Assembly: GCF_019145375.1 (NCBI RefSeq)
Contig: NZ_JAHSTX010000001.1
Location: 496,001-560,000, forward strand
From: Pseudomonas triticicola
GTDB lineage: Bacteria; Pseudomonadota; Gammaproteobacteria; Pseudomonadales; Pseudomonadaceae
DNA length: 64,000 bases
Reading direction: 5' to 3'
Shown one piece after another: positions 40,259 to 48,380 of the stretch. A program made the translations under genes and the position numbers. The notes beneath the pieces were generated by a model. That model was not told the origin of the DNA, ran no database searches, and saw only the letters and a list, made by a program, of their open reading frames with translations. Positions within the stretch are counted from its first letter, which is position 1; each line of letters begins with the position of its first letter.

Positions 40259-41148
40259 CGCATAACCTTATTCGTACTGGCCCGTTCGAGCGCTCGCGGC
40301 GCCCAGGGGAAAAGTGCTTCGATTCGAGTACCTTTGCCCGGCTCGCTGATAACGCTCAATGTGCCGCCCAACTGTTCGATACGCTCGGCCATTCCGGCCA
40401 TGCCGCGTTGGCCTTCTCTGGCCGGGTCGGCCGCCGGGGCAAAACCCAGGCCGTCATCACTGATCAACAGCGTCAGACCTTGCGGCAATCGCTGTACCCG
40501 AATCAACAGGTTTTTTGCCTGTGCGTGGCGCAGGATGTTGGTCACCGCTTCCTGGGCGATGCGAAACGCGGCGACGGCCATTTCCTCGGGGATGCCGTTG
40601 AGCCGTTGCTGGCAATCGAGACTCCAGTTGACCGGCGTGTTGGCCAGTGTCTTGAGCAAGTGCGCACGCAGGCTGGCTTCTAGGCCCAGGCTGGTCAATT
40701 GACGTGGATTGAGAATCGCCGAGACGTCACGCACCTTGTTCAGGGTTTCATCCAGCGTGTCGCAGAGCACCTTGCATTGTTCCTGCAGATCCTCCGGCAG
40801 GCGGCGTTTGAGCCAGTCACTTTGCAGCTTGGCGGCAGTGAGCAACTGGCCGATATCGTCGTGCAATTCACGGCTGAGGCGATGACGCTCGTTTTCCTGA
40901 ACTTGCAGAAGTCGATCAGCCAACTCTTGTGGCTGAAACTTGATCGATTTGCGTGACAAGCGATATTGCACCCAGACGCACGCGGTGGCGGCGATGTCGA
41001 GCGCCAGCAATCCCAAAGGAAGGCGTGCGGAAACAACATACGCCAGCAGACTGCCCAAGGTCGCCAGAACACACAGGACAAGTGTGAAGCGCCGGGCGTT
41101 TTCCCGCGAGGGTGGCCATGTGATAAGTGACTTGAGACTGGCGTACAT
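40255..41148 (-). CDS. NarX/DegS-type sensor histidine kinase
   Basis: A 297-residue kinase from the ATG at 41148 (MYASLKSLITWPPSRENARR); a start at 41226 is also possible and neither has a strong ribosome-binding site. Two N-terminal membrane segments (LVLCVLATLGSLLAYVVSA, LGLLALDIAATACVWV) lead to a HisKA_3 dimerisation helix ENERHRLSRELHDDIGQLLT (His in RELHDD) and an HPK7-type ATPase (AFRIAQEAVTNILRHAQA, LLISDDGLGFAP, GQRGMAGMAERIEQLGG). It lacks a large periplasmic sensor, so it may sense membrane or internal cues. Confidence 0.9.
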   Translation of the reverse strand: MYASLKSLITWPPSRENARRFTLVLCVLATLGSLLAYVVSARLPLGLLALDIAATACVWVQYRLSRKSIKFQPQELADRLLQVQENERHRLSRELHDDIGQLLTAAKLQSDWLKRRLPEDLQEQCKVLCDTLDETLNKVRDVSAILNPRQLTSLGLEASLRAHLLKTLANTPVNWSLDCQQRLNGIPEEMAVAAFRIAQEAVTNILRHAQAKNLLIRVQRLPQGLTLLISDDGLGFAPAADPAREGQRGMAGMAERIEQLGGTLSVISEPGKGTRIEALFPWAPRALERASTNKVMR

Positions 41149-41609
41149 AACGGATGGAGCCAATGGATGTTCGCTGCGGGCAGACCGACCGGTGACTGGC
41201 AGATCTCTGTGTGGAAATACTGTCATTTATGTTATTGATTCAAACCGCATTCATTAAGCGATCATTGACTCGCAATAACATCGAAAAGGTAACACTGAAG
41301 TCAGTATGCCATTAACCGGCAGGCAACTAACCGGCGGCATAATACCACTTAACATACCGTTGGTCGCGGGTGCTATATATGTCCATTCAGTCAGGAAATA
41401 GCGGATCGTGGACGCAAGTTCCATATTGGAAAAGTTTGAGTTGTTGTATTTGGGCCACTTCGATGTACCGGGAAGTGCCGCTGGGTCCACACAGGGAAAC
41501 CCTGATGCGGGCACTTGGAAATTAACCGTTGGTCGGGCTGATTATTTGCCCCGGATTGTCGCTTTCAGGCACGAACTATTCATTTACGACAATATTGCGA
41601 CTGACAGGC
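41149..41609. other. Intergenic region upstream of the NarX-type kinase
   Basis: About 460 bp, AT-richer than its surroundings. It should contain the promoter of the leftward kinase. A 73-codon rightward frame (41408-41629) is listed separately at low confidence; its antisense frame has no support. Confidence 0.4.
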
Positions 41610-41629
41610 TCAAGCCTGGCGCGCGGTAA
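41408..41629 (+). CDS. Possible small protein, unknown (low confidence)
   Basis: A 73-codon frame with a GTG start and no clear ribosome-binding site: MDASSILEKFELLYLGHFDV, then GTWKLTVGRADYLPRIVAFR. Amino-acid composition looks protein-like but third-position GC is lower than in its neighbours. It overlaps the end of the convergent gene by 20 bp. It could be a decayed fragment or a horizontally acquired small gene; I see no domain. Confidence 0.25.
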   Translation: MDASSILEKFELLYLGHFDVPGSAAGSTQGNPDAGTWKLTVGRADYLPRIVAFRHELFIYDNIATDRLKPGAR

Positions 41630-42080
41630 AGGGCGAAGAGAGCAAACGTTTGCTCACCACCTTCGGCTCGAACGAGGATTGGCCCATTTGTGCGGCGAAG
41701 GCTTCGAGCAGATCTGTCTGTTCACTTTTATCCAGAGTCAGCTGCCCGGTCTTGTGGTCGACCAGCTCAAGCTGCCATGCCATCAGGGTGAAACAGTCTC
41801 GCAAGGCATCGAGTGCCTGTTCGTGCAGGTCGACGCGATCCTGGGTCAGATTGAGCAGACTGTAGATGTGCAGGGAAAACTCGGAGATTGCTTCCAGTGC
41901 CAAGGCTTCGGCGCGGCCCGCCAGCTTCAGCAGAGTGCCGAGCATGCAGTCGATGGCATCCTTGTCATTGCTGATCAGTTGCAGATGGCTCAGGCATTCT
42001 TCGGACTTGGCGAGAAGCGTTTCGGCCTCGACCAGAAATTCGGGGAAGCGTTGCGCCCAGTCTTTACGGTCGATTGGCAT
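41610..42080 (-). CDS. Degenerate HPt-like helical protein, unknown function
   Basis: A 156-residue soluble helical protein. The start ATG at 42080 has GGTGGAG 7 bases upstream. Residues 14-76 follow the spacing of an HPt four-helix bundle (FLVEAETLLAKSEECLSHLQ then MLGTLLKLAGRAEALALEAI), but the phospho-accepting His would fall at Thr49 (TLLK instead of HTLK). A second helical half continues to about residue 130. It lies between a NarX-type kinase operon and cheV. I cannot give a function; a non-phosphorylated scaffold or inhibitor is one possibility. Confidence 0.65.
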   Translation of the reverse strand: MPIDRKDWAQRFPEFLVEAETLLAKSEECLSHLQLISNDKDAIDCMLGTLLKLAGRAEALALEAISEFSLHIYSLLNLTQDRVDLHEQALDALRDCFTLMAWQLELVDHKTGQLTLDKSEQTDLLEAFAAQMGQSSFEPKVVSKRLLSSPFTARQA

Positions 42081-42405
42081 GTTCATCTCCACCACGTCGT
42101 GTTGGTTGACGGATGGCCGTGTGTGGCGACGATCGTGAATCGTCGGCAGATCGCGCCCGGCGGTGCAGGTGCACGGACCGAGGGGTTCCAGAGGGTGGGT
42201 TGCCACTGAATTGCGATCGCACACAATAGCCTGACTCCGTTCATGCAATGAGAATGGCGTCACAGTAATGGCTATTGGAAATGGCGAATATCAGGTTGGG
42301 CCTGATTGATCCTAGGGGAATCCCTTAGGCGCGGGAACCTAACGTGCAAACCGAGGTCGCGCCGCAATGAATCTAGCAGATGAAATCACGATTGCCAGTA
42401 AAGCA

Positions 42406-42424
42406 TGATGTCAGTGTGACATCA
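42406..42424. promoter_or_regulatory. Perfect 19-bp palindrome upstream of cheV
   Basis: TGATGTCA-GTG-TGACATCA: 8-bp half-sites around a 3-bp spacer, 42 bp upstream of the sigma-28 -35 box. It looks like a transcription-factor operator with TGTCA/TGACA half-sites; the factor is unknown. The rest of the gap 42081-42534 holds nothing else I can name except the promoter below. Confidence 0.5.
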
Positions 42425-42465
42425 ATGGCCGTTTGTGGCATTTTTAGCGGCGCGCTTTACAGCAA

Positions 42466-42492
42466 TCAAGATTAGCTGAATGCAGCCGATAA
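42466..42492 (+). promoter_or_regulatory. Sigma-28 (FliA) promoter of cheV
   Basis: TCAAGATT-N11-GCCGATAA: the -10 is a perfect match to the FliA consensus GCCGATAA, the -35 matches TAAAGTTT at 6 of 8 positions, and the spacing is the canonical 11. It ends 42 bp before the cheV ATG. Confidence 0.8.
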
Positions 42493-42534
42493 ACACCCAT
42501 AGTGAATTCATCAGAACAAGCCCAGGAGTCATTG

Positions 42535-43470
42535 ATGGCCGGCATTCTCGACACGGTAGACCAACGCACGCAACTGGTGGGTGAGAATCGCCTGGAAATC
42601 CTCATGTTTCGCCTGGCCGGACGCCAGCTGTTCGCGATCAACGTGTTCAAGGTTCAGGAAGTGCTGCAGTTGCCCAAGCTGACCCTGATGCCGCAGCGTC
42701 ATCCTTTCGTCTGCGGCGTGGTCAATCTGCGCGGGCAGACCCTGCCGGTGATCGACCTGTCCCAGGCAATCGGCATGCGCCCACTGGTGCCGGGCCCGAA
42801 CAGCACGATCATCGTCACCGAATACAACCGTTCGGTGCAGGCCTTCCTCGTCGGCGGTGTCGACCGCATCGTCAACATGAACTGGGAAGCCATTCTGCCG
42901 CCGCCGACCAGTGCTGGCCGTCAGCATTATCTGACCGCGATCAGCAAGGTCGACGATCAACTGGTGGAGATCATCGACGTCGAGAAAGTCCTCGCTGAAA
43001 TCGTCCCGTACAACGCCAAGGTCTCGCGCGAGAAACTCGACGATCCGGTACTGGAGCGCGCCCGTGGCCGCGAAGTCTTGCTGGTGGACGACTCCAATGT
43101 AGCGCTCTCGCAATTGCGCGATACCCTCGGACAGCTCGGGGTGAAAATGCACATTGCCAGCGACGGTCTGAAAGCCTTGAACATGCTCAAGGCCTGGGCC
43201 GATACCGGCGTGCACATGACCGACAAACTGCTGATGATTTTCACCGACGCGGAAATGCCGGAAATGGACGGTTATCGCCTGACCACGGAGATCCGCAACG
43301 ACCCTCGCCTGCGTGGCCTGTACGTCGTACTGCACACCTCGCTATCGGGCAGTTTCAACGACTCAATGGTGAAGAAGGTCGGCTGCGACAACTTCCTTTC
43401 CAAATTCCAGCCGGACAAACTGGTCGACGTGGTGCGCCAGCGTCTGATGCTCGACGCCGTGCCGGCCTGA
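42535..43470 (+). CDS. Chemotaxis coupling protein CheV (CheW-REC)
   Basis: A 311-residue two-domain protein. The CheW-like domain (1-165) has LEILMFRLAGRQLFAINVFK, VVNLRGQTLPVIDLSQAIG and VDDQLVEIIDVEKVLAE. The receiver (180-305) has VLLVDDSNVALSQLRDTL, the phospho-acceptor in IFTDAEMPEMDGYRLT and the Lys in FLSKFQPDKL. CheV couples chemoreceptors to CheA with phosphorylation-dependent adaptation. ATG 42535 has AGGAG 8 bases upstream. A sigma-28 promoter places it in the late flagellar/chemotaxis class. Confidence 0.95.
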   Translation: MAGILDTVDQRTQLVGENRLEILMFRLAGRQLFAINVFKVQEVLQLPKLTLMPQRHPFVCGVVNLRGQTLPVIDLSQAIGMRPLVPGPNSTIIVTEYNRSVQAFLVGGVDRIVNMNWEAILPPPTSAGRQHYLTAISKVDDQLVEIIDVEKVLAEIVPYNAKVSREKLDDPVLERARGREVLLVDDSNVALSQLRDTLGQLGVKMHIASDGLKALNMLKAWADTGVHMTDKLLMIFTDAEMPEMDGYRLTTEIRNDPRLRGLYVVLHTSLSGSFNDSMVKKVGCDNFLSKFQPDKLVDVVRQRLMLDAVPA

Positions 43471-43490
43471 AACACGCACATTTTGCTTCC

Positions 43491-43579
43491 TGTGGGAGCG
43501 AGCCTGCTCGCGAAAGCGCAGGGTCTGACACATCGATGGTGAATGTGCCGGCCTCTTCGCGAGCAGGCTCGCTCCCACA
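43491..43579. repeat. REP-like inverted pair after cheV
   Basis: Copies at 43491-43514 and 43556-43579 in inverted orientation, with the opposite order to the other pairs (GTGGG ends point outward) and a 41-bp spacer. Confidence 0.88.
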
Positions 43580-43660
43580 GAAGTGCATTTACATTAATGA
43601 CGGCTTTGATTCGGTATTGAAGCTCGTATAGGGTGGCGTTTTTCCATCAGGGAGCTGGCC

Positions 43661-44467
43661 ATGCTGCGTCTGAGCGCGCTTTATCGTTACCCGTTGAAAT
43701 CCGGCAAGGGCGAAATCCTGCAAAGCATTGAGCTGGACAAGCTCGGGCTGGCGGGCGACCGACGCTGGATGCTGGTGGACGAGGCCAGCGGGCGCTTTCT
43801 GACCCAGCGTGCCGAAGCGAAGATGAGTCAGTTGTCGGCGTTATGGAATGCCGGCGGCGGTCTGACCCTCAGCGCTCCAGAGCAGGGTGCTATCGAAGTC
43901 GCGCTGCCCGCTGCCGACGCCGAGCTGCGCGGTGTGACGATCTGGCGTGACACCCTGCGGGTGCCGGACGCCGGTGATCAAGCCGCGCGGTTTGTCAGCG
44001 ACTTCCTCGGCAAGCCGACACGCCTGGTGCAGATGCCGCTGGAGCGGGCACGTACCACGCAAGCGGGTTTCGGCAAGGATGACGATCAAGTGGCGTTCGC
44101 CGACGGTTATCCATTGCTGCTGATCGGCGAAGCCTCGCGGCTGGCGCTCTCGGAAGCGGTAGGGCGAGAGCTGGAGATGCTGCGCTTTCGCCCGAATCTG
44201 GTCATCGAAGGCAGCGCACCTTACGCCGAGGACAACTGGAAACGTATTCGCATCGGCGATATCGAGTTTCGCGTGGTCAAGCCGTGCGCGCGTTGCATCA
44301 TGACCACTGTCGACCCGCAAACCGGTGAGCGCAGCGCCGATCGCGAGCCGTTCGCGACGTTACAGAAACATCGCTCAACCGCCGATGGCGCGATGTTCGG
44401 ACAGAATCTGGTCAACGACGGCAAAGGCCGCCTGGAAGTCGGCATGCCGGTGGAAATCCTCGAATAG
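43661..44467 (+). CDS. MOSC-domain protein with MOSC_N barrel (YcbX-like)
   Basis: A 268-residue protein. The N-terminal barrel starts MLRLSALYRYPLKSGKGEIL, followed by GLAGDRRWMLVDEASGRFLT. The MOSC domain has FRPNLVIEGSAPYAEDNWK and the Cys motif VKPCARCIMTTVDPQTGERS. YcbX/mARC-type proteins bind molybdenum cofactor through this Cys and reduce N-hydroxylated compounds. Molybdenum-cofactor genes lie 6 kb to the left but not in the same operon. A terminator follows. Confidence 0.9.
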   Translation: MLRLSALYRYPLKSGKGEILQSIELDKLGLAGDRRWMLVDEASGRFLTQRAEAKMSQLSALWNAGGGLTLSAPEQGAIEVALPAADAELRGVTIWRDTLRVPDAGDQAARFVSDFLGKPTRLVQMPLERARTTQAGFGKDDDQVAFADGYPLLLIGEASRLALSEAVGRELEMLRFRPNLVIEGSAPYAEDNWKRIRIGDIEFRVVKPCARCIMTTVDPQTGERSADREPFATLQKHRSTADGAMFGQNLVNDGKGRLEVGMPVEILE

Positions 44468-44482
44468 GTTGTCGCTGAAACG

Positions 44483-44519
44483 AAAAATGCCCGGGTCTTT
44501 TGGACACGGGCATTTTTTT
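44483..44519. terminator. Rho-independent terminator between MOSC gene and ppnP
   Basis: AAAAATGCCCGGGTC-TTTTG-GACACGGGCA followed by seven T residues; it serves the MOSC gene and, with its upstream A run, possibly ppnP. Confidence 0.88.
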
Positions 44520-44539
44520 GCGCTGTGAAACCGGCGGGA

Positions 44540-44824
44540 TCAGCCGCGGTATTCGCACAGGTAAGCGGTATCCACTTCGACTTTCAGCTGGAACTTGCTG
44601 TTGGCCGGGACGTTGAACTGGCTGCCGGCGGCGAAGGTTTCCCAGTCGCTGCTGTCTGGCAGTTTTACGCTCAGCGCGCCGGACACCACGTGCATGATCT
44701 CGCGCTGGCTGGTGCCGAATTCGTATTCGCCCGGGGCCATGACGCCAATGGTCGCCGGACCTTCAGCGGTGCCAAAGGCGATCGACTTGACGGTGCCGTC
44801 GAAGTACTCGTTGACTTTAAACAT
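44540..44824 (-). CDS. ppnP: Pyrimidine/purine nucleoside phosphorylase PpnP
   Basis: A 94-residue small cupin-fold enzyme (former DUF1255/YaiE) that phosphorolyses several nucleosides. It starts [20 protein letters not shown] and contains [40 protein letters not shown] and [15 protein letters not shown], all typical. Length equals E. coli PpnP (94). ATG is preceded by GAGGAATCCGCCC. Confidence 0.93.
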   Translation of the reverse strand: MFKVNEYFDGTVKSIAFGTAEGPATIGVMAPGEYEFGTSQREIMHVVSGALSVKLPDSSDWETFAAGSQFNVPANSKFQLKVEVDTAYLCEYRG

Positions 44825-44895
44825 GGGCGGATTCCTCGAAAAGGGCTTAAAAGGGGGCGGCCAGTATGCACAAGGCTTTTCGCGCCGTCACGCGC

Positions 44896-45438
44896 CTATA
44901 GCGGCAGAACCAATGGCAACAACCGTGCAGTATTGCGGGCATCTTCCAGCGCGCGATGTTGTTGGCCGTTGAACTGCATGCCCGCCAGTTGCAACGCGGC
45001 GTTGAGCCCCAGCGGTCGTTCCAGGCGGCGGGCCTTGGCGAAGCGCTGTTTGAGGTTCATGTGCGGGACTTTGCTCAGGCCGCTGTCGATGTGCAGGCGC
45101 TGCCACTCCTGCAGCAACTGCTGGCGATCGTAACCGCCCCAACTGGCCCAGCCGTCAAGGCGAGCCTGATGCTGTGCCAGCCAACGCTCAAAGGCTGGCC
45201 AGACGTCGCTCAGCGGTTGCGCCGAATCGATATTGGCCTGGCTGATGTGCGTCAGCTCCCGACAGAATGGCGTCAGCAATGGCCGGCGGGTCGGTTTGAC
45301 GAAGCGCTGGAAGTGATCCTGCTCGCGCCCGGCGCGGTCGACCAGGGTCGCACCGATCTCGATAATTTCCATTTCCGTGACCGGCCAGCCACCCTCGTCT
45401 GTGGTGGCTTCCAGATCTATGACCAGCCAATGGGGCAT
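44896..45438 (-). CDS. DEDDh-type 3'-5' exonuclease family protein
   Basis: A 180-residue exonuclease of the RNase T/DnaQ-like superfamily, resembling ERI-1/KapD-type enzymes. Acidic metal ligands: LVIDLEATTDEG (Asp/Glu pair), LDGWASWGGYDRQQLL (Asp) and QHRALEDARNTARLL (His/Asp). The substrate, RNA or DNA, is not determinable here. It lies downstream of atuF in the same direction with about 70 bp between, but is probably a separate unit. Confidence 0.87.
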   Translation of the reverse strand: MPHWLVIDLEATTDEGGWPVTEMEIIEIGATLVDRAGREQDHFQRFVKPTRRPLLTPFCRELTHISQANIDSAQPLSDVWPAFERWLAQHQARLDGWASWGGYDRQQLLQEWQRLHIDSGLSKVPHMNLKQRFAKARRLERPLGLNAALQLAGMQFNGQQHRALEDARNTARLLPLVLPL

Positions 45439-45508
45439 CGCAGGGTTCCTGATTTCCGCGTTCTGATTTATCAGAGCGTAGTCAAACCCCGCGCTTGTGC
45501 CCGGGCGA

Positions 45509-47470
45509 CTACTCGACCTGCAACAGAACCTGACGATTTTTTACCTGATCGCCGACCTTCACTTGCACCCGTTTGAGCACGCCATCGATGCCGGCCTTCA
45601 ACGGATGCTCCATTTTCATTGCCTCCAGCACCACCAGCAATTGACCCTTGCTGACCGTACTGCCTTCGCTGACCAGCACGTCGACAATGGCACCGTCCAT
45701 CGGGGCTTTGAGGGTGCCGGAGGCGACGCTGGTCTGACTGTCGATCGGCGCATGAGTTCGATCCTCCAGGCGCAGGCTGCCCGGATGGGTGAACAGCCAC
45801 AGCTGCTGATCGTGCAGACGATAGGCGTGGCGCTGGCGCAGACCATCAACTTCGATGGTGATCGATTGCGCGGCGTGCTCAATGATTTTCACCTCCACAG
45901 TGCTTTCGCCAGCCTGCACGACCAACTCGCCGGTTTTGCGCGCCAGCACCGACAGCGTCCAGTCCTGTTCGTCACTGCCGAGTCGATAGTGCAACGGCAC
46001 GCTGGCGTTGTTGCGCCAGCCATTCAACGGGGCGCGATGGGGCAGGGCGCTGGCCTGATAGAACAACGCCACGGCAATCGCCAGTTGCGCCGTCGTCGGC
46101 ACATAAGTGTTGAGGCAGGCATGGCTGGAAAAATGTTGCTGGATGAAAGCGGTGCTGAAGTCGCCGCTGATGAACTGCGGATGTTGCAGCAGGCCTTCGA
46201 GCAAGCGTTGGTTGCTTTGCACGCCAAGCAGCACGGTGTCCTGCACCGCTCGCAACAATTTGCGCCGCGCCTCTTCGCGGGTTGCGCCGTGGGCGATCAG
46301 TTTGCCCAGCAGCGGGTCGTAGAACGGGCTCACCGACTGGCCTTCAAGCAGACCGTGATCGATCCGTGCGCCGTGATCCGAAGCCGGTTGCCATGCGGCA
46401 ATTCGGCCGGTTTGCGGAAGAAAATCCGCAGCGGGATCTTCAGCGTAGAGGCGCACTTCCATGGCGTGACCGTCGAGACGGATCTGCTCCTGCGTCAGCG
46501 GTAGCGGCTGGCCCTCGGCAACCAGCAACTGCCATGCGACCAGATCCAGCCCGGTGATCAATTCCGTCACCGGATGCTCGACCTGCAGACGGGTGTTCAT
46601 CTCCAGAAAGTAGAACTGCCCGCACGCGTCGAGGAGGAACTCCACGGTGCCAGCGCCGACGTAATCCACCGCGCGCCCGGCCTTGAGCGCCGCTTCGCCC
46701 ATGGCCTGGCGCAGCTCGGCGGTCATCACCGGGCACGGCGCTTCTTCGATGACTTTCTGATGGCGGCGCTGGATCGAGCAATCGCGTTCGCCGAGGTAGA
46801 CCAGATTGCCGTGCTGGTCGCCGAATAGCTGCACTTCGACATGGCGTGGCTCGACCAACGCTTGCTCGAGAATCAACTCGTCACTGCCGAAACCGTTCAT
46901 TGCTTCGGACCGCGCGGTGCGCAGTTGCGCCGCCAGTTCGCTGGCCTCGTGCACCAGACGCATGCCACGTCCACCGCCGCCGGCGCTGGCCTTGATCATC
47001 AGCGGATAGCCGATGCGTTCGGCTTCGGCCAGCAGCGTCGCGTCGTCCTGCGCTGCGCCTTGATAGCCGGCAATGCACGGCACGCCGGCGTCAAGCATGG
47101 CGATTTTCGACAGGCGTTTGCTGCCCATCAGTTCGATCGCTTCGACGCTGGGGCCGATGAAAGTCAGCCCGGCTTTGGCGCAGGCGCGGGCGAAATCGGC
47201 GTTTTCCGAGAGAAAGCCGTAGCCCGGGTGAATCGCGTCGGCGCCGCTGCGGCGGGCGGCGTCGAGGATCGCCGCAATGTTGAGGTACGACTGCTGCACC
47301 GGCGCCGGGCCGATGTGCACGGCTTGGTCGGCCATTTGCACGTGTAGCGCATCGGCGTCGGCGTCGCTGAACACGGCGACGGTGCGATAACCCAGCGCCT
47401 GGGCCGTGCGCTGGATGCGGCAGGCGATTTCACCGCGGTTGGCGATCAGGATTTTGTGGAGGGTGGGCAT
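45509..47470 (-). CDS. atuF: Geranyl-CoA carboxylase biotin-containing alpha subunit AtuF
   Basis: A 653-residue acyl-CoA carboxylase subunit with biotin carboxylase (1-445: LIANRGEIACRIQRTAQ, IHPGYGFLSENADFA, ASAGGGGRGMRLVHEA, EMNTRLQVEHPVTE), linker, and a C-terminal biotin-carboxyl carrier (VVLEAMKMEHPLKAG, biotinylated Lys). ATG 47470 is preferred; the upstream extension is REP sequence. As the last gene of a row in the exact atuABCDEF order it should be the alpha subunit that carboxylates cis-geranyl-CoA together with AtuC. It is 112 bp from atuE, the only large gap in the operon. Confidence 0.9.
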   Translation of the reverse strand: MPTLHKILIANRGEIACRIQRTAQALGYRTVAVFSDADADALHVQMADQAVHIGPAPVQQSYLNIAAILDAARRSGADAIHPGYGFLSENADFARACAKAGLTFIGPSVEAIELMGSKRLSKIAMLDAGVPCIAGYQGAAQDDATLLAEAERIGYPLMIKASAGGGGRGMRLVHEASELAAQLRTARSEAMNGFGSDELILEQALVEPRHVEVQLFGDQHGNLVYLGERDCSIQRRHQKVIEEAPCPVMTAELRQAMGEAALKAGRAVDYVGAGTVEFLLDACGQFYFLEMNTRLQVEHPVTELITGLDLVAWQLLVAEGQPLPLTQEQIRLDGHAMEVRLYAEDPAADFLPQTGRIAAWQPASDHGARIDHGLLEGQSVSPFYDPLLGKLIAHGATREEARRKLLRAVQDTVLLGVQSNQRLLEGLLQHPQFISGDFSTAFIQQHFSSHACLNTYVPTTAQLAIAVALFYQASALPHRAPLNGWRNNASVPLHYRLGSDEQDWTLSVLARKTGELVVQAGESTVEVKIIEHAAQSITIEVDGLRQRHAYRLHDQQLWLFTHPGSLRLEDRTHAPIDSQTSVASGTLKAPMDGAIVDVLVSEGSTVSKGQLLVVLEAMKMEHPLKAGIDGVLKRVQVKVGDQVKNRQVLLQVE

Positions 47471-47512
47471 GGTGGGGTTCCTGAAATGATAGCGGTGAAT
47501 GGGATGGCCGCA

Positions 47513-47578
47513 TCGCGAGCAGGCTCGCTCCCACATTCGGAATGCATTTCGACCTGTGGGAGCGAGCCTGCTCGCGAA
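47513..47578. repeat. REP-like inverted pair inside the atu operon
   Basis: Copies at 47513-47535 (first base changed, ATCGCG) and 47555-47578, inverted, in the 112-bp gap between atuE and atuF. On mRNA it would form a strong hairpin in the middle of the operon. Confidence 0.9.
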
Positions 47579-47582
47579 GCTT

Positions 47583-48380
47583 TTAGCTGACCCACCGAGG
47601 TTTGCGTTTCTGCATAAAAGCCATGGTCCCCTCGACTCCCTCGCCTCCGGTTACCGCCGCGCTGAACCACTGCGCCGCCTCATCGAGCAATTCACTCGAA
47701 GGCTGCCCGGCGCTGGCCAATAACAATTTTTTCGTCATCGCATTCGCTTCGGGTGCGCAGCGCAGCACCTGTTGCAAGACCTCATCCAGTTGCTCGGCCA
47801 ACGCTTGCGCATCCTGTTCAACGAAATGCACCAGCCCCAAACGATGCGCCTCGTGGCCATCGAAACGCGCTGCGGTCAGGGCCAGTCGGCGGGTTTCGGT
47901 CAGGCCTATCCGTTGCACCACAAACGGTGCGATTTGCGCCGGGATCAGGCCAAGGCTGGTTTCCGGCAAGCCGAACTGCGCCTGGTGATCGCTAATCGCA
48001 ATATCGCTGACGCAAGCCAGGCCGAAGCCGCCGCCGAGCACGGCGCCTTGCAGCACAGTGATCAGCACTTGCGGCGCATGTTGGGCTTGTTCCAGTAACG
48101 CGCCAAACGCCCGGTTCAACTCACGGTAAGCGTCCGCGCCCTGAGCCCGGGCACTGGCCATGTCCTTGATGTCGCCGCCGGCACAAAAATGCCCGCCGGC
48201 ACCGCTGAGCACCAAGGCCCGCACTGTGCGGTCATCGTGCACCGCCGCCAGCACCGCGCGCAGTTCGGCGACCATTTGCAGGCTCATCGCGTTGCGGCTG
48301 TCCGGGCGGTTGAGGGTGATGTGCAGCACGCCGCCATGCAGTTCCAGCAACAGCGTCTGGCAATCGGGCAGGCTGCTCAT
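47583..48380 (-). CDS. atuE: Isohexenylglutaconyl-CoA hydratase AtuE
   Basis: A 265-residue crotonase that hydrates the carboxylated terpenoid CoA ester made by AtuC/AtuF. The ATG at 48380 overlaps the atuD stop by 4 bp. Motifs: ALVLSGAGGHFCAGGDIKDM (oxyanion hole), LQGAVLGGGFGLACVSDIAI, FGLPETSLGLIPAQIAPFVV (Glu in PETSLG) and a C-terminal helix ending KRKPRWVS. It is in the standard atu order. Confidence 0.92.
   Translation of the reverse strand: MSSLPDCQTLLLELHGGVLHITLNRPDSRNAMSLQMVAELRAVLAAVHDDRTVRALVLSGAGGHFCAGGDIKDMASARAQGADAYRELNRAFGALLEQAQHAPQVLITVLQGAVLGGGFGLACVSDIAISDHQAQFGLPETSLGLIPAQIAPFVVQRIGLTETRRLALTAARFDGHEAHRLGLVHFVEQDAQALAEQLDEVLQQVLRCAPEANAMTKKLLLASAGQPSSELLDEAAQWFSAAVTGGEGVEGTMAFMQKRKPRWVS

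Noticed and set aside
41254..41514. An 86-codon leftward frame upstream of the NarX-type kinase
   Set aside because: Composition is not protein-like, with no start signal; it overlaps the likely kinase promoter.
42450..42492. A sigma-54 promoter before cheV
   Set aside because: The only candidate has 8 instead of 10 bases between GG and GC, while a sigma-28 promoter fits exactly.
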